Origin: an uncultured Anaerovibrio sp. | GTDB lineage: Bacteria; Bacillota; Negativicutes; Selenomonadales; Selenomonadaceae | NCBI GenBank assembly: GCA_934203205.1 | Contig: CAKPYV010000022.1 | Coordinates: forward strand, 1-36,104 | Direction of reading: 5' to 3' | DNA: 36,104 nt | In this document: positions 22,853 to 31,875 of the stretch, piece after piece | Position numbering within the stretch: position 1 is the first letter of the stretch | Layout: the number at the start of each line of letters is the position of its first letter | The notes under the pieces: model-generated | Databases searched by the model: none | Seen by the model: only the letters and a program-made list of their open reading frames with translations | Told to the model about the DNA's origin: nothing | Translations under genes and position numbers: made by a program

Positions 22853-24076
22853 TTACATTTCCATGGATTGTTCCATAGAATCATCTTCAGCCAATTCATC
22901 CAGAGCATTTCTGTCCCGTTTTCTAGCATAGGCCCAATAATAAATTGCTGCGCAGGCTAAAGCTCCTACAGCAGTGGCTTCATAGATACCATTAAAGCCA
23001 ATAATTTCCTTGAAGGCACCTAGGAAATAGGGGCCAAAACCCAAGCCTACATCCAGCATGATGAAATAGGTGGAAACAGCAATACCAGAGCGATAGGCTG
23101 GGGTAAGCTTAACACAGATAGCCTGCCCATTGGACATGAAAGTACCATAGCCAAGGCCGATAAAGATGCTGGACGCAATCATCAGCACCATGCCCTGAGC
23201 CTGTCCTAGAAGCATCAGGCCAATAAACAGAGCCAGATAGCAAGGATACATAACAAAATCCTCACCTTTGCGGTCAAACATTACACCGGCAAAGGGACGG
23301 ATGATGGTAATAACAATGGCGTAGACTACGAAAAATACAGGGCCGGCGCCATCAAGGCCCAATTCCTTGGTATAGGCTCCCAAGAAGGAAAGCACACCGG
23401 AATAGCAGATACCCATGAAAAAGGCAACGGTGGAAATGGCCAATACTCTAGGCTCAATAAAATTATCCAGCCGGAGGGATTTTAGCTCTGCCAGCTTTTC
23501 GGGAGAAAGCTCAATTTCTTCTACAGGCAGGAAGAATGTAGCCAAAAGGCAGGCACCTAAGATAGCAATGCAGAAATTAACGATATGGGCAAAGCTGAAA
23601 TAATCCTGTAGCAGCATGCCCAGCAGAGGACCAACACCAGCAGCCAGGCTTAGACTGAGTGCAAAATAGTTGATGCCTTCACCACGGCGGGACTGGGGAA
23701 TAACGCCGGCAATGATAGTACCGGTGGCCGTAGCAGCTACGCCATAGCCAATGCCGTTTAGCAGTCGCACCCCATATAGAGTAGTCATAGAATTAAAAGC
23801 GAAATAGAGAACTGTGGTCAGGAGATAAAAAATCACCCCGGCGTAGAGCATTTTCTTACGGCCCATTAATTCAATATAGCGGCCACCAATTAATCTGGCC
23901 AGCAGTACACCGATAATATAGATGCCAGTAGCCAGGCCAGCCTCTGCTACAGTGGCACCCATATGTAATGCTTCCACAGCAATAACTACCATAAGCATAT
24001 AATAGATGATATAAATGCCTAGATTGATAAATGTATCAAGTACAAAGCCACGGGTCCATAATCGTTCCTTTTCCAT
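22853..24076 (-). CDS. MFS transporter
   Basis: This 407-residue membrane protein has about twelve hydrophobic segments. The loop after TM2 reads GGRYIELMGRKKMLYAG, a form of the MFS motif A, and a similar loop FAGVMFDRKGEDF follows TM8. The central cytoplasmic loop (about 180-205) is charged, and the tail is acidic. The substrate is unknown. The LysR gene upstream on the same strand may regulate it. The start codon has only a weak ribosome site. Confidence 0.9.
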   Translation of the reverse strand: MEKERLWTRGFVLDTFINLGIYIIYYMLMVVIAVEALHMGATVAEAGLATGIYIIGVLLARLIGGRYIELMGRKKMLYAGVIFYLLTTVLYFAFNSMTTLYGVRLLNGIGYGVAATATGTIIAGVIPQSRRGEGINYFALSLSLAAGVGPLLGMLLQDYFSFAHIVNFCIAILGACLLATFFLPVEEIELSPEKLAELKSLRLDNFIEPRVLAISTVAFFMGICYSGVLSFLGAYTKELGLDGAGPVFFVVYAIVITIIRPFAGVMFDRKGEDFVMYPCYLALFIGLMLLGQAQGMVLMIASSIFIGLGYGTFMSNGQAICVKLTPAYRSGIAVSTYFIMLDVGLGFGPYFLGAFKEIIGFNGIYEATAVGALACAAIYYWAYARKRDRNALDELAEDDSMEQSMEM

Positions 24077-24169
24077 AAAGTAATCATCAGCCTTTCTTAA
24101 TTTATAGTTAATTAATAAAAGAAAACGCTTTTGATTATAGTGAATATGAAGATATTTGTATAACGCAAT

Positions 24170-24208
24170 AAAAAGATAGCTGTTATCGCAAAAAACGATA
24201 ACAGCTAT
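24170..24208 (-). terminator. Terminator of the LysR gene
   Basis: A 13-bp perfect stem (ATAGCTGTTATCG and its complement) with a short A-rich loop. On the minus strand it ends in CTTTTT. Confidence 0.85.
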
Positions 24209-24217
24209 TGAAGAAAA

Positions 24218-25102
24218 TCAGTTTGCAAAGTAAGGGCGTAAATAATTGATAAAAAATTCTATATCTGCTCTTTTTGGCGTGTCCTTTTTAAATACAATAC
24301 AATTATCCATCAACAATGGGTCCTGTAGGGTATAAACTCCTTGCTTGATGCCCAAAGCCTCTATTAGGCGTTGAGGCAGAATTGCTCCTGCCGGATTTTG
24401 TTGGCAAAAGTGTACCATGGCATAGGGAGTAGAAAGAGTAGCAGCACGAGGAGGCTTTCCATAGGCAAAATACTCGCCAACGGTTTGTTCCATGAAATAA
24501 TTAGTGGGATAATATACCATAGGATGATTAATAATAGTACTACGGCTTATTTGCGTATCTGATATGTTCAGGCAGGGAGCGTAGTAAGCCATTTGGTCCC
24601 AAGCTAAATGTACCTGTTCATATTCAGCAAAGGGTTTGGTATGAATCATGTATACAGAAGCTAAATCAATTTTATCATCCCGCAGGTCTGTTAAGATTTC
24701 ACTGCTTTCCATATCATAAACCACTAAATCGATGGGCTTCTTTTCCTGCTGGAAATGTTGTACATGACGATTCATTAGCACATCTCCTAGAGTTCGCATA
24801 ACTCCGATTTTGAGGAGGGTAGGCTCCTGCTGTTGCTCTTGGCGAAGTGTTAATATTTCCTGTTGCAAATCTGTTATGTGTTTTTCTGCAATGGCCAGCA
24901 TTTTTTTTCCAGAAGGAGTTAGATGACTTCCTTTGTTGGTGCGCTGAATAAGCTCCAGGCCTACAGTTTCCTCCAGTTTTTTGATTTGGGCACTAAAAGC
25001 AGATTGGGTAATATTGGCCTGCTGTGCGCCTCGGGTAAAATTGTTTTCTTTACCGTAGCATAGCAGGCATTTTAGTTGTTGTATAGTTGGCAATTCAATC
25101 AT
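24218..25102 (-). CDS. LysR family transcriptional regulator
   Basis: A 294-residue regulator. The N-terminal winged helix is TIQQLKCLLCYGKENNFTRGAQQANITQSAFSAQIKKLEETVG and the linker helix is rich in Gln and Glu (about 75-92). A periplasmic-binding-like effector domain follows (about 93-290, starting LLKIGVMRTLGDVL). GGTGATG precedes the ATG. It lies upstream of, and on the same strand as, the MFS gene, separated by a terminator. The effector is unknown. Confidence 0.92.
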   Translation of the reverse strand: MIELPTIQQLKCLLCYGKENNFTRGAQQANITQSAFSAQIKKLEETVGLELIQRTNKGSHLTPSGKKMLAIAEKHITDLQQEILTLRQEQQQEPTLLKIGVMRTLGDVLMNRHVQHFQQEKKPIDLVVYDMESSEILTDLRDDKIDLASVYMIHTKPFAEYEQVHLAWDQMAYYAPCLNISDTQISRSTIINHPMVYYPTNYFMEQTVGEYFAYGKPPRAATLSTPYAMVHFCQQNPAGAILPQRLIEALGIKQGVYTLQDPLLMDNCIVFKKDTPKRADIEFFINYLRPYFAN

Positions 25103-25194
25103 GGCATCACCTTGTTTTCAAAATCTACTGGTTTATCATACAGTTAAGTGCTAATTCAGTCAAGTTATAGGCGAAATAGATAAATTAGGGATGT

Positions 25195-25210
25195 TGTTTC
25201 ACGTGGAACA
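25195..25210. other. parS site 3
   Basis: TGTTTCACGTGGAACA is identical to site 1. It lies 18 bp before repeat element D. Confidence 0.88.
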
Positions 25211-25228
25211 TTTGATGAGGAAATGGTA

Positions 25229-25813
25229 AAATTTTGATTTGCCAAATACATCAATTATCTATACACTTCTCGTAGGCATGGCATATACCCTTACAGGCAC
25301 GCTCTCGCTACTTTTCTCGCCTAGCGGTACTAAAGCTCTCATGAAGCAATTCGTGGCTGACGCCCCGAAAGCTCATGAATCGCTAAGTACCGAGGCGCGA
25401 AGAGTACCTGTGCAGGGTACTCCCATACCGCTCATTAGTGTATTCATCGCAATTTTCCGCCTTGGCACTGTTTGAAATGACCGATTTTTTACGAAGGTAG
25501 CAGAATTATCTAAGATTGGCAATACCGATAAGCCTTGATGATTCGGCAACAGCCGGAGGGGCATGACACTTTTGCGTCGGGAGACTCCTGCTTTTGCGTA
25601 GCAAAAGTGGCCCCGGTAGCACTCTCTACCAATACGGCTTCTGTGAATTGGCTCAGCGACAAGCGGTATTACTGCGTCAGGATGTCCCCTCAGATAGGGC
25701 CATTAAGTCGGACAGAGCAAAAGTCGTTATGACCGCAGGCTGTATATCGAAAAACTATGGCATAATAATTTATACTTGTAGGGAGAAAGAGATAACTCGG
25801 CAAATCGGAATTT
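25229..25813 (+). repeat. Interspersed repeat element, copy D (585 bp, variant hairpin)
   Basis: The termini are AAATTTTGATTTGCCAAATAC on the left and, on the other strand, AAATTCCGATTTGCCGAG. The outer sequence and the core (hairpin 25553-25616) match A to C. The large hairpin region (25274-25429) has unrelated inner arms, for example CGGTACT/AGTACCG and CGCCT/AGGCG, but still folds back. It occupies most of the gap between lysR and the MetH activation gene. Confidence 0.85.
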
Positions 25814-25848
25814 GCAAAATCTGAAGGATGTGATGTGTTGAAATAGGT

Positions 25849-25877
25849 TTGCAAATAATCTTTTCCTTAGATATAAT
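25849..25877 (+). promoter_or_regulatory. Promoter of the methionine synthase genes
   Basis: TTGCAA, a 17-bp spacer and TATAAT lie about 60 nt before the start at 25939. No B12, SAM or T-box leader was recognised in the short leader. Confidence 0.7.
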
Positions 25878-25938
25878 CATTACAATCACAATAGCTTTAG
25901 CTACTATTGTTTAATAAATAATTATGGAAGTGAAATAA

Positions 25939-26622
25939 ATGCCAATATACAATGCACCGATTTTGGCGGTGGATCCAGTGGAAACTAGAAGATATGCAGG
26001 CCTGCAAAAGGCAGAAGACTTCAAGCAGGAGCTGATAGATAATGCTTGTCAGGAGGCACAGCTTTTGATTCAGCCCAAGGGCATCTGGCAGATTTACGAT
26101 TACAATGCAGAAAGCCAGACAGTATATAATCAAGACCATACAGTGGAAGTAAAACTGCAGGGCAAAAGCATAGGTAAGCATTTGCAAAAAGCCTGTCAGG
26201 TGGTAATTATGTCTGCCACTATTGGAGAGGATATTGAAGATCAGGTAACCCGTTCCTTTGAGGAGGGAAAATACAGTTTTTCCATGCTTTTAGATGCTGC
26301 CGCTACCACAGCTATTGAGGAAGTAGCTGATGGTATGGAAAAGAATATATTTAATGTAGTTAAAAGGCAGGGGCTGGCTATGACATGGAGATTCAGTCCC
26401 GGATATGGGGATTGGCCTATTGAACAGCAGCCAGAGGTACTGTCCCTGGCTCATGGGGAGGAAATCGGGGTATTCTTGACGGAAGCCTTGATGTTGACAC
26501 CTCGTAAATCCATTACGGCTATTATAGGTTTATATTATCCAGATAAGGAATGTGAAAAACCAACAGGCAAGCACGATTGTAGTCAGTGCAGTAAACTGGA
26601 TTGCCCAGCTCGCCGCAGTTAA
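25939..26622 (+). CDS. Methionine synthase activation-domain protein
   Basis: This 227-residue protein corresponds to the C-terminal SAM-binding activation domain of MetH, encoded separately. Recognisable parts are VVIMSATIGEDIEDQV and the core RFSPGYGDWPIEQQPEVLSL with LMLTPRKSITAIIGLY. The Cys-rich tail CEKPTGKHDCSQCSKLDC may bind a metal. It would reactivate oxidised cob(II)alamin on the MetH encoded 115 bp downstream, which lacks this domain. Confidence 0.9.
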   Translation: MPIYNAPILAVDPVETRRYAGLQKAEDFKQELIDNACQEAQLLIQPKGIWQIYDYNAESQTVYNQDHTVEVKLQGKSIGKHLQKACQVVIMSATIGEDIEDQVTRSFEEGKYSFSMLLDAAATTAIEEVADGMEKNIFNVVKRQGLAMTWRFSPGYGDWPIEQQPEVLSLAHGEEIGVFLTEALMLTPRKSITAIIGLYYPDKECEKPTGKHDCSQCSKLDCPARRS

Positions 26623-26737
26623 TATATTGCTTGCGAAATTCCAGCAAAAATAGTACACTAACCACACGACTAATTTATTACATTGAAGGATTTTGCCTTA
26701 GGCAGAATTTGTTTTGAACTAGAATAGAGGTAATTAT

Positions 26738-29125
26738 ATGATACATATTTTTGATGGTGCTATGGGTACCATGTTCCAGCAGCTGGGACTTTTACAGCCA
26801 GGGGCTTGTCCAGAAATGCTTTGTGTTGATCATCCTGAGCAGGTTACCAAAGTGCATCAGCGTTATGTAGATGCAGGTTCTACCATTATTGAAAGCTTTA
26901 CCTTTGGTGCTTCTGCTTTGAAGCTGGAGCATTATGGCCTTAGCGATAGAGTGGTGGAAATCAATCAGGCTGCGGTAAAGGCAGCCAAGGCTGTTAAGGT
27001 GCCGGAGGGAGGCTGTGTAAAAATCGCTGGTGGCATGGGGCCTTCCGGTAGATTTATTAAGCCTTTGGGAGATTTGGATTTTGAGGAGGCCTATGATAAT
27101 TACTATCAGCAGGCTCAGGCTTTGGCATCAGCAGGTGCAGATTATATTCTGATAGAAACCTTTATTGATATTCAGGAAATGCGGGCAGCTCTTTTGGCGG
27201 CTAAGGATGCTACTAAGTTGCCAGTGATTTGTCAGTTGTCCTATAGCGAGGATGGCCGTACCGTTACAGGTACTGATCCCCAGACTGCTGCTATAACCTT
27301 GGAAGCTATGGGAGCAGATATTATTGGTATTAACTGCTCCTTGGGACCTGAACAGCTGGTGCCTATTGTAAAAATTATTTCCCAGAATACTACCAAGCCT
27401 ATTAGTGTACAGCCCAATGCCGGTATGCCTCAGTTGGTGGAGGGCAAAACCATCTTCCCTATGGGGCCAGAGGATTTTGGCACCTGGGCACCAAAGCTGG
27501 TACAGGCTGGTGCTACCTATATCGGTGGCTGTTGCGGTACTACCCCAGAGCATATTGCAGCTATTAAATCTGCTTTGGAGGGCGTGGAGGAGCCAAAATT
27601 TGCGCCTCTGCGTCGTAGGTTAATGTTGACCAGTCGCAGTAAAACCGTGGTGGTGGATAAGGAACTGCCTACTGTTTTGATAGGTGAGCGCATTAATCCT
27701 ACAGGTAGAAAAAAGCTGGCAGCCGAAATCAAGGATGGCTCCTTTGTGTCTGTAAAGAGAGAAGCACTGGATCAGGTTAAGGCTGGTGCAGGGCTTCTGG
27801 ATGTAAATATGGGTGTAGGCGGAATTGATCAGGCAGCTGCCATGAAGCGGGCAGTTACGGAAATTGCTCAGCTGACAGATGCACCTTTGGCCATTGATAC
27901 CAGCGATCCTGTAGCCCTGGAGGCAGGCCTGCGGGCTTATCCTGGCCGTGCCTTGATTAACTCTGTCAGCGCAGAGGTGGAAAGACTGGAAAAATTTATT
28001 CCTCTAGCTCGTAAATATGGTGCAGCCATTTTGTGCTTGCCTTTGACAGACGAGGGCATTCCCAAAACCGCGGAAGAGCGGTTGAAGGTTATGGATATCA
28101 TTATTAGCACTGCCAAAAAGGCTGGGTTGCAGGATGGAGATTTTCTGCTGGATGGTTTGGTTATGACCATTGCTGCAGATGCAGATGCTTGCAACCATAC
28201 CCTTGAAACTTTGCGGCTTTATCGTCAGCGTTATGGTTATCCTGCTACTATGGGCCTGAGTAATATTTCCTTTGGTATGCCAAATCGTCCGCTGATTAAC
28301 AGCACATTTTTTACCATGTGTCTGGCCGCAGGCTTGGATGCGCCAATTATGAATCCTTATGATGAGTCCATGCAGAATGCCTTGATGGCTTCTATGGCTT
28401 TGCTGGGCAAGGATGCTAATGGTCGGGATTTTAGTCGCAACGACAAAAATCTGGCAGTGCCTAAAAAGGCTGCGGTGGCCAAGCATGTGGAGCTAAGTCC
28501 TTTGGAGGCTCTCAAAGCTGCGGTTATTGAGGGTGAGGCTGATGAAATCCGCTCCCTAGTGGAGAATGCTCTCAACACAGGTATTGAGCCTAATGAGCTG
28601 ACGGAAAAGGCTTTGACGGCAGCTATGAATGAGGTGGGTGTAGACTTTGGCGCTGGCCGGGTTTTCCTGCCTCAGGTTCTGTTGTCGGCAGAGGCTATGC
28701 GCAGCGCCTTTGTGGTATTGAAGGAGAAATTCCCTGCCTCTGCTGGTGATAATACCAAGGGCACGGTGGTGCTGGCCACTGTTAAGGGCGATGTGCACGA
28801 TTTGGGCAAGAATATTGTAGGTGCCCTTTTGGAAAATAGTGGTTTCAATCTAATAGATTTAGGCAAGGATGTTCCAGCAGAGGATATTGTGGCAGCTGCC
28901 AAGGAGAACAAGGCTGCCATTGTAGGTCTGTGTGCGCTGATGACTACCACCATGACAGAGATTGACGAGGTTATTCGTCAGCTGAAGGAAGAAAATATTC
29001 CGGCTAAGGTTATGGTAGGAGGGGCAGCCCTTACTCAGGAATATGCTCAGGAGGCTGGAGCGGATTTTTATGCTTCTGATGGTGTTAAGGCTCTGAATAT
29101 TGCTAACAAGATTGTGGGGCAGTAA
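26738..29125 (+). CDS. metH: B12-dependent methionine synthase lacking activation domain
   Basis: The 795-residue enzyme transfers a methyl group from methyltetrahydrofolate to homocysteine via cobalamin. Domains in order: homocysteine-binding (about 1-290; zinc cysteines in INCSLGPE and GGCCGTTP), pterin-binding (about 305-570; GERINPTGRKKL), B12 cap (about 590-670) and cobalamin-binding, with DVHDLGKNIVGALL holding the axial His. It ends after the cobalamin domain, as in the Thermotoga-type split enzyme; the missing reactivation domain is the upstream gene. Confidence 0.95.
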   Translation: MIHIFDGAMGTMFQQLGLLQPGACPEMLCVDHPEQVTKVHQRYVDAGSTIIESFTFGASALKLEHYGLSDRVVEINQAAVKAAKAVKVPEGGCVKIAGGMGPSGRFIKPLGDLDFEEAYDNYYQQAQALASAGADYILIETFIDIQEMRAALLAAKDATKLPVICQLSYSEDGRTVTGTDPQTAAITLEAMGADIIGINCSLGPEQLVPIVKIISQNTTKPISVQPNAGMPQLVEGKTIFPMGPEDFGTWAPKLVQAGATYIGGCCGTTPEHIAAIKSALEGVEEPKFAPLRRRLMLTSRSKTVVVDKELPTVLIGERINPTGRKKLAAEIKDGSFVSVKREALDQVKAGAGLLDVNMGVGGIDQAAAMKRAVTEIAQLTDAPLAIDTSDPVALEAGLRAYPGRALINSVSAEVERLEKFIPLARKYGAAILCLPLTDEGIPKTAEERLKVMDIIISTAKKAGLQDGDFLLDGLVMTIAADADACNHTLETLRLYRQRYGYPATMGLSNISFGMPNRPLINSTFFTMCLAAGLDAPIMNPYDESMQNALMASMALLGKDANGRDFSRNDKNLAVPKKAAVAKHVELSPLEALKAAVIEGEADEIRSLVENALNTGIEPNELTEKALTAAMNEVGVDFGAGRVFLPQVLLSAEAMRSAFVVLKEKFPASAGDNTKGTVVLATVKGDVHDLGKNIVGALLENSGFNLIDLGKDVPAEDIVAAAKENKAAIVGLCALMTTTMTEIDEVIRQLKEENIPAKVMVGGAALTQEYAQEAGADFYASDGVKALNIANKIVGQ

Positions 29126-29182
29126 TTAAGGCGTTGTCAGGTATTTTTCAGATTTTTGGAGGAAAATAGATGGTAGTGAGTT

Positions 29183-29211
29183 TTGCAAAGTATGGCCAAA
29201 TGTGGTAAAAT
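29183..29211 (+). promoter_or_regulatory. Promoter of the M23 peptidase gene
   Basis: TTGCAA, a 17-bp spacer and TAAAAT, about 55 nt before the TTG start. Confidence 0.6.
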
Positions 29212-29266
29212 ACTTTGGAAAATTTTTTAAAGCTATTAGGTGCATTTTGAGTTTGGAGGAGTTTAC

Positions 29267-30211
29267 TTGAGTAATCAAGAAAACAAAGAAGAGAAAAAAA
29301 TAGCAAAGGAATATACCATCCGCATCAGCTCCAATGATGGACAGGATGTCCGCAGCATTCATTTGCCAGCCAAATGGGTAAAATGCGGTATTGCTTCTGC
29401 GGTGGCAGGAGCCTTGCTGCTGGTGGGGGCCTTTGGGTACTCTACCTATACCAGCTATTCCTTGCGGGATGAGGCTGCTCAGATAGAGCGTCTTCAGCAG
29501 GTAAATAGCATTCAGCAGGAACAGCTGCTGCAGCTGTCCAAGAAAGCAGATAATCTGCAAAGCCAGCTTAGTGAGCTGGGACAGGTAGAGATGGAGCTGA
29601 GGCAGATTACTGGCATGGAGGCTGGAGCCAATGATACCCCTCAAGGCAATGATGGTGATGGCACTCACAATGGTCAGGGTGGCCCTGTTAATCAGAGCCT
29701 AAATATTGAAAACGTGAGTACAGTATTGAGCGATTTGGAGCAGAGAATAGCTATTCGCAAGGCCAGTATTCAGCAGCTAAAGGAAGCCATGAAGGAGCAG
29801 CAGACCTTGCTAGGCAATGAGCAGGGGGCAGCTGTTACCACACCATCTATTTGGCCTACCACTGGTGATGTTAGTTCCCCTTATGGCTTGCGTTGGGGTG
29901 GTTCTGATTTCCATCCTGGTATTGATATTGCCGATGATGCAGGTACTCCGATTGTGGCTACAGCTGATGGGGTAGTGACCGATGCAGGCTGGAACTCTGG
30001 TGGTTATGGCAATATGGTGGATATAGATCATGGCAATGGCTATTTGACCAGATATGCCCATGCACAGGCTGTGGTAGTATCTCCAGGGCAATATGTCCGC
30101 AGAGGCCAGGTTATTGCCTACATGGGCAGTACCGGATATAGCACCGGCCCTCATGTACATTATGAGGTGCGGATTAACGGCAGAGCTGTAAATCCAGCAG
30201 GTTATCTGTAA
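29267..30211 (+). CDS. M23 family cell-wall metallopeptidase
   Basis: This 314-residue envelope protein has a cytoplasmic N-terminus, one membrane helix (about 40-60), a coiled-coil region (about 65-110, with a second helix about 145-175) and a C-terminal LytM domain. Zinc ligands are visible in DFHPGIDIAD and in the HVHYEVRING motif. It cuts peptidoglycan cross-links or, if inactive, regulates amidases; the intact ligands favour activity. TTG at 29267 is taken as the start because GGAGGAG lies about 5 nt upstream; no ATG is suitably placed. Confidence 0.9.
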   Translation: MSNQENKEEKKIAKEYTIRISSNDGQDVRSIHLPAKWVKCGIASAVAGALLLVGAFGYSTYTSYSLRDEAAQIERLQQVNSIQQEQLLQLSKKADNLQSQLSELGQVEMELRQITGMEAGANDTPQGNDGDGTHNGQGGPVNQSLNIENVSTVLSDLEQRIAIRKASIQQLKEAMKEQQTLLGNEQGAAVTTPSIWPTTGDVSSPYGLRWGGSDFHPGIDIADDAGTPIVATADGVVTDAGWNSGGYGNMVDIDHGNGYLTRYAHAQAVVVSPGQYVRRGQVIAYMGSTGYSTGPHVHYEVRINGRAVNPAGYL

Positions 30212-30261
30212 AATAATGCTTATGATTGGTAGTTGCAGTAAAAAAGAATAGTACATAATGT

Positions 30262-30302
30262 AAGGTCGTTGTATAACCATTAGGATATACAACGACCTTT
30301 TT
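30262..30302 (+). terminator. Terminator of the M23 gene
   Basis: The stem AAGGTCGTTGTAT/ATACAACGACCTT, a loop of about 12 nt and a T-run. Confidence 0.9.
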
Positions 30303-30574
30303 CTATGACTTATTTGTTATTATATATTTCTGTAAAAGAATAAAGTATTACGGTATACAAGAATACAATGAAAAACATAAACAGGCTATGATAAGAGGCT
30401 TTGGTCTTTGAGGCTTGTTATGGCGGGATTGAGAGGATATTTTTTATTTATCGCTGAGTTGTATAATTATAAAATATGCATAATTTTTGTATATTTATGC
30501 ATTGAGAAAATAATAAAACCAATAAAATCAAGGGTTTTATGGGCTTTACTGTGGTGAAGTATTGAATATTTATA

Positions 30575-30603
30575 TTGACAGTTACCCATAATATACCTAT
30601 AAT
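30575..30603 (+). promoter_or_regulatory. Consensus promoter of the glutamate synthase operon
   Basis: TTGACA, a 17-bp spacer and TATAAT match the sigma-A consensus exactly. It predicts a 5' leader of about 160 nt. Confidence 0.85.
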
Positions 30604-30699
30604 AATACTTACCGCAGACAAATATACTAAAAGTTAGGTATAAATGTCCGCCGGTGAGTGATAAACTATATCGGTTACTGAATGGATTCTATTACATAA

Positions 30700-30747
30700 A
30701 CATATAGAAGTTATCCAATAGCTGATATCAGCTTATTGTCTATATGT
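30700..30747 (+). promoter_or_regulatory. Leader hairpin before the glutamate synthase start
   Basis: Nested arms ACATATAG/CTATATGT, CAATA/TTATTG and the palindrome AGCTGATATCAGCT fold into a stem ending 6 nt before the GGAGGAG ribosome site. It could affect translation or mRNA stability. It matches no riboswitch class I recognise. Confidence 0.5.
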
Positions 30748-30768
30748 GTGTATTGGAGGAGTGTTAAT

Positions 30769-31875
30769 ATGTGTAGAATTGGTTCTATCAAGAGCAAGGT
30801 GCCTGTGCATCCATCCAAGGCCCTGCATCTGATGCTGCCTCAGCAGGAGGGACATGATAACTCCGGCTTTGCAATGGTTATGCAGGATTTATATGGAATT
30901 TTTTCCACCTACAAGGATAAGCCTTTGCTTTCTATGGCCTGCACCCAGAAGGGCAACCAGATGGTAGAGGAATACATGGACAGCCACAATTTTGTGCAGC
31001 TGGCTGAGTGGATTCCTGTACCTAATAAGGAGCCAGGTCTGGATATTCAGGCTATGCCGTATTATGTATTCCGTAATTATGATTTCCCTGAGCATTACAA
31101 CGAGCTATCTCCGAAGGAGAAGGAGGATGTACTGCTGAATACCCGTCTGGCTCTTCGCAAGTTGTTGGAGGATGCTGGCGAGGGGTATGTATATTCCTTC
31201 TGGCCTGATGTGCTGACTCTGAAGGAAATTGGGGATCCAAGAGATATTGCTACCTATTTCCATCTTTGGGAGGACAATGGCTGTCTGTCTGCCAAGAATA
31301 TTGTGGTACAGTGCCGTCAGAACACTAATTATGATATTGTTCGCTATGCAGCTCATCCATTCTTCCTGCAGGGTTACACTCTCTGTGCTAACGGCGAGAA
31401 CACTTTCTACACCAAGAATAAGGAGTTCCAGAAGTCCCTCCATCGTGGCTATATTGGCTTCGAGTCTGACTCCCAGTGCTTCCTTTACACTCTGCATTAT
31501 GTACTTCACGAGTTAAAGTGGCCTATTAACTATTACAAGCATGTTATTACTCCACTGCCCTTCGAGGAGATTGAGAAGCGTGAGGATAAGGATGTTCTCA
31601 CGGCTATTCGTCAGTCTTTGGCACACTTGGAAATCAATGGCCCAAATACCATTATTGCCACTTTGCCTGACCACCGCATGATTACCTGCTGTGACTCTAA
31701 GAAGCTGCGTCCAGTGGTTATTGGTCAGGATGAAAACACTGTGGCTATTGCTTCGGAGGTTTGTGGCCTGAATGAAATTATGCCAGATAGAGATATGACT
31801 AAGGATATTTATCCAAATGAGCGTGAAGTAATCGTAATAGACAATGAGCTGGAGGTACAGAGATGGAAGCAGTAA
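30769..31875 (+). CDS. Glutamate synthase, glutamine amidotransferase subunit
   Basis: This 368-residue class-II amidotransferase corresponds to the N-terminal domain of GltB. Mature Cys2 (MCRIGSIKSK) is the nucleophile that releases ammonia from glutamine; QQEGHDNSGFAMV follows. ATG at 30769 is chosen because GGAGGAG lies about 8 nt upstream and it puts the catalytic Cys at position 2; an upstream in-frame start would bury it. It overlaps the next gene by 13 bp. Confidence 0.9.
   Translation: MCRIGSIKSKVPVHPSKALHLMLPQQEGHDNSGFAMVMQDLYGIFSTYKDKPLLSMACTQKGNQMVEEYMDSHNFVQLAEWIPVPNKEPGLDIQAMPYYVFRNYDFPEHYNELSPKEKEDVLLNTRLALRKLLEDAGEGYVYSFWPDVLTLKEIGDPRDIATYFHLWEDNGCLSAKNIVVQCRQNTNYDIVRYAAHPFFLQGYTLCANGENTFYTKNKEFQKSLHRGYIGFESDSQCFLYTLHYVLHELKWPINYYKHVITPLPFEEIEKREDKDVLTAIRQSLAHLEINGPNTIIATLPDHRMITCCDSKKLRPVVIGQDENTVAIASEVCGLNEIMPDRDMTKDIYPNEREVIVIDNELEVQRWKQ

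Larger units (their letters stand above)
30212..30768. other. Long AT-rich intergenic region before glutamate synthase
   Basis: It holds a terminator (30262-30302), about 270 bp of AT-rich sequence in which no gene is seen, a consensus promoter (30575-30603) and a leader of about 160 nt with a hairpin next to the ribosome site. Confidence 0.7.

Noticed and set aside
26623..26737. Possible cobalamin or SAM riboswitch before metH
   Set aside because: The gap is only 115 bp and shows no B12 box or S-box core; the weak stem near 26690-26715 is not convincing.
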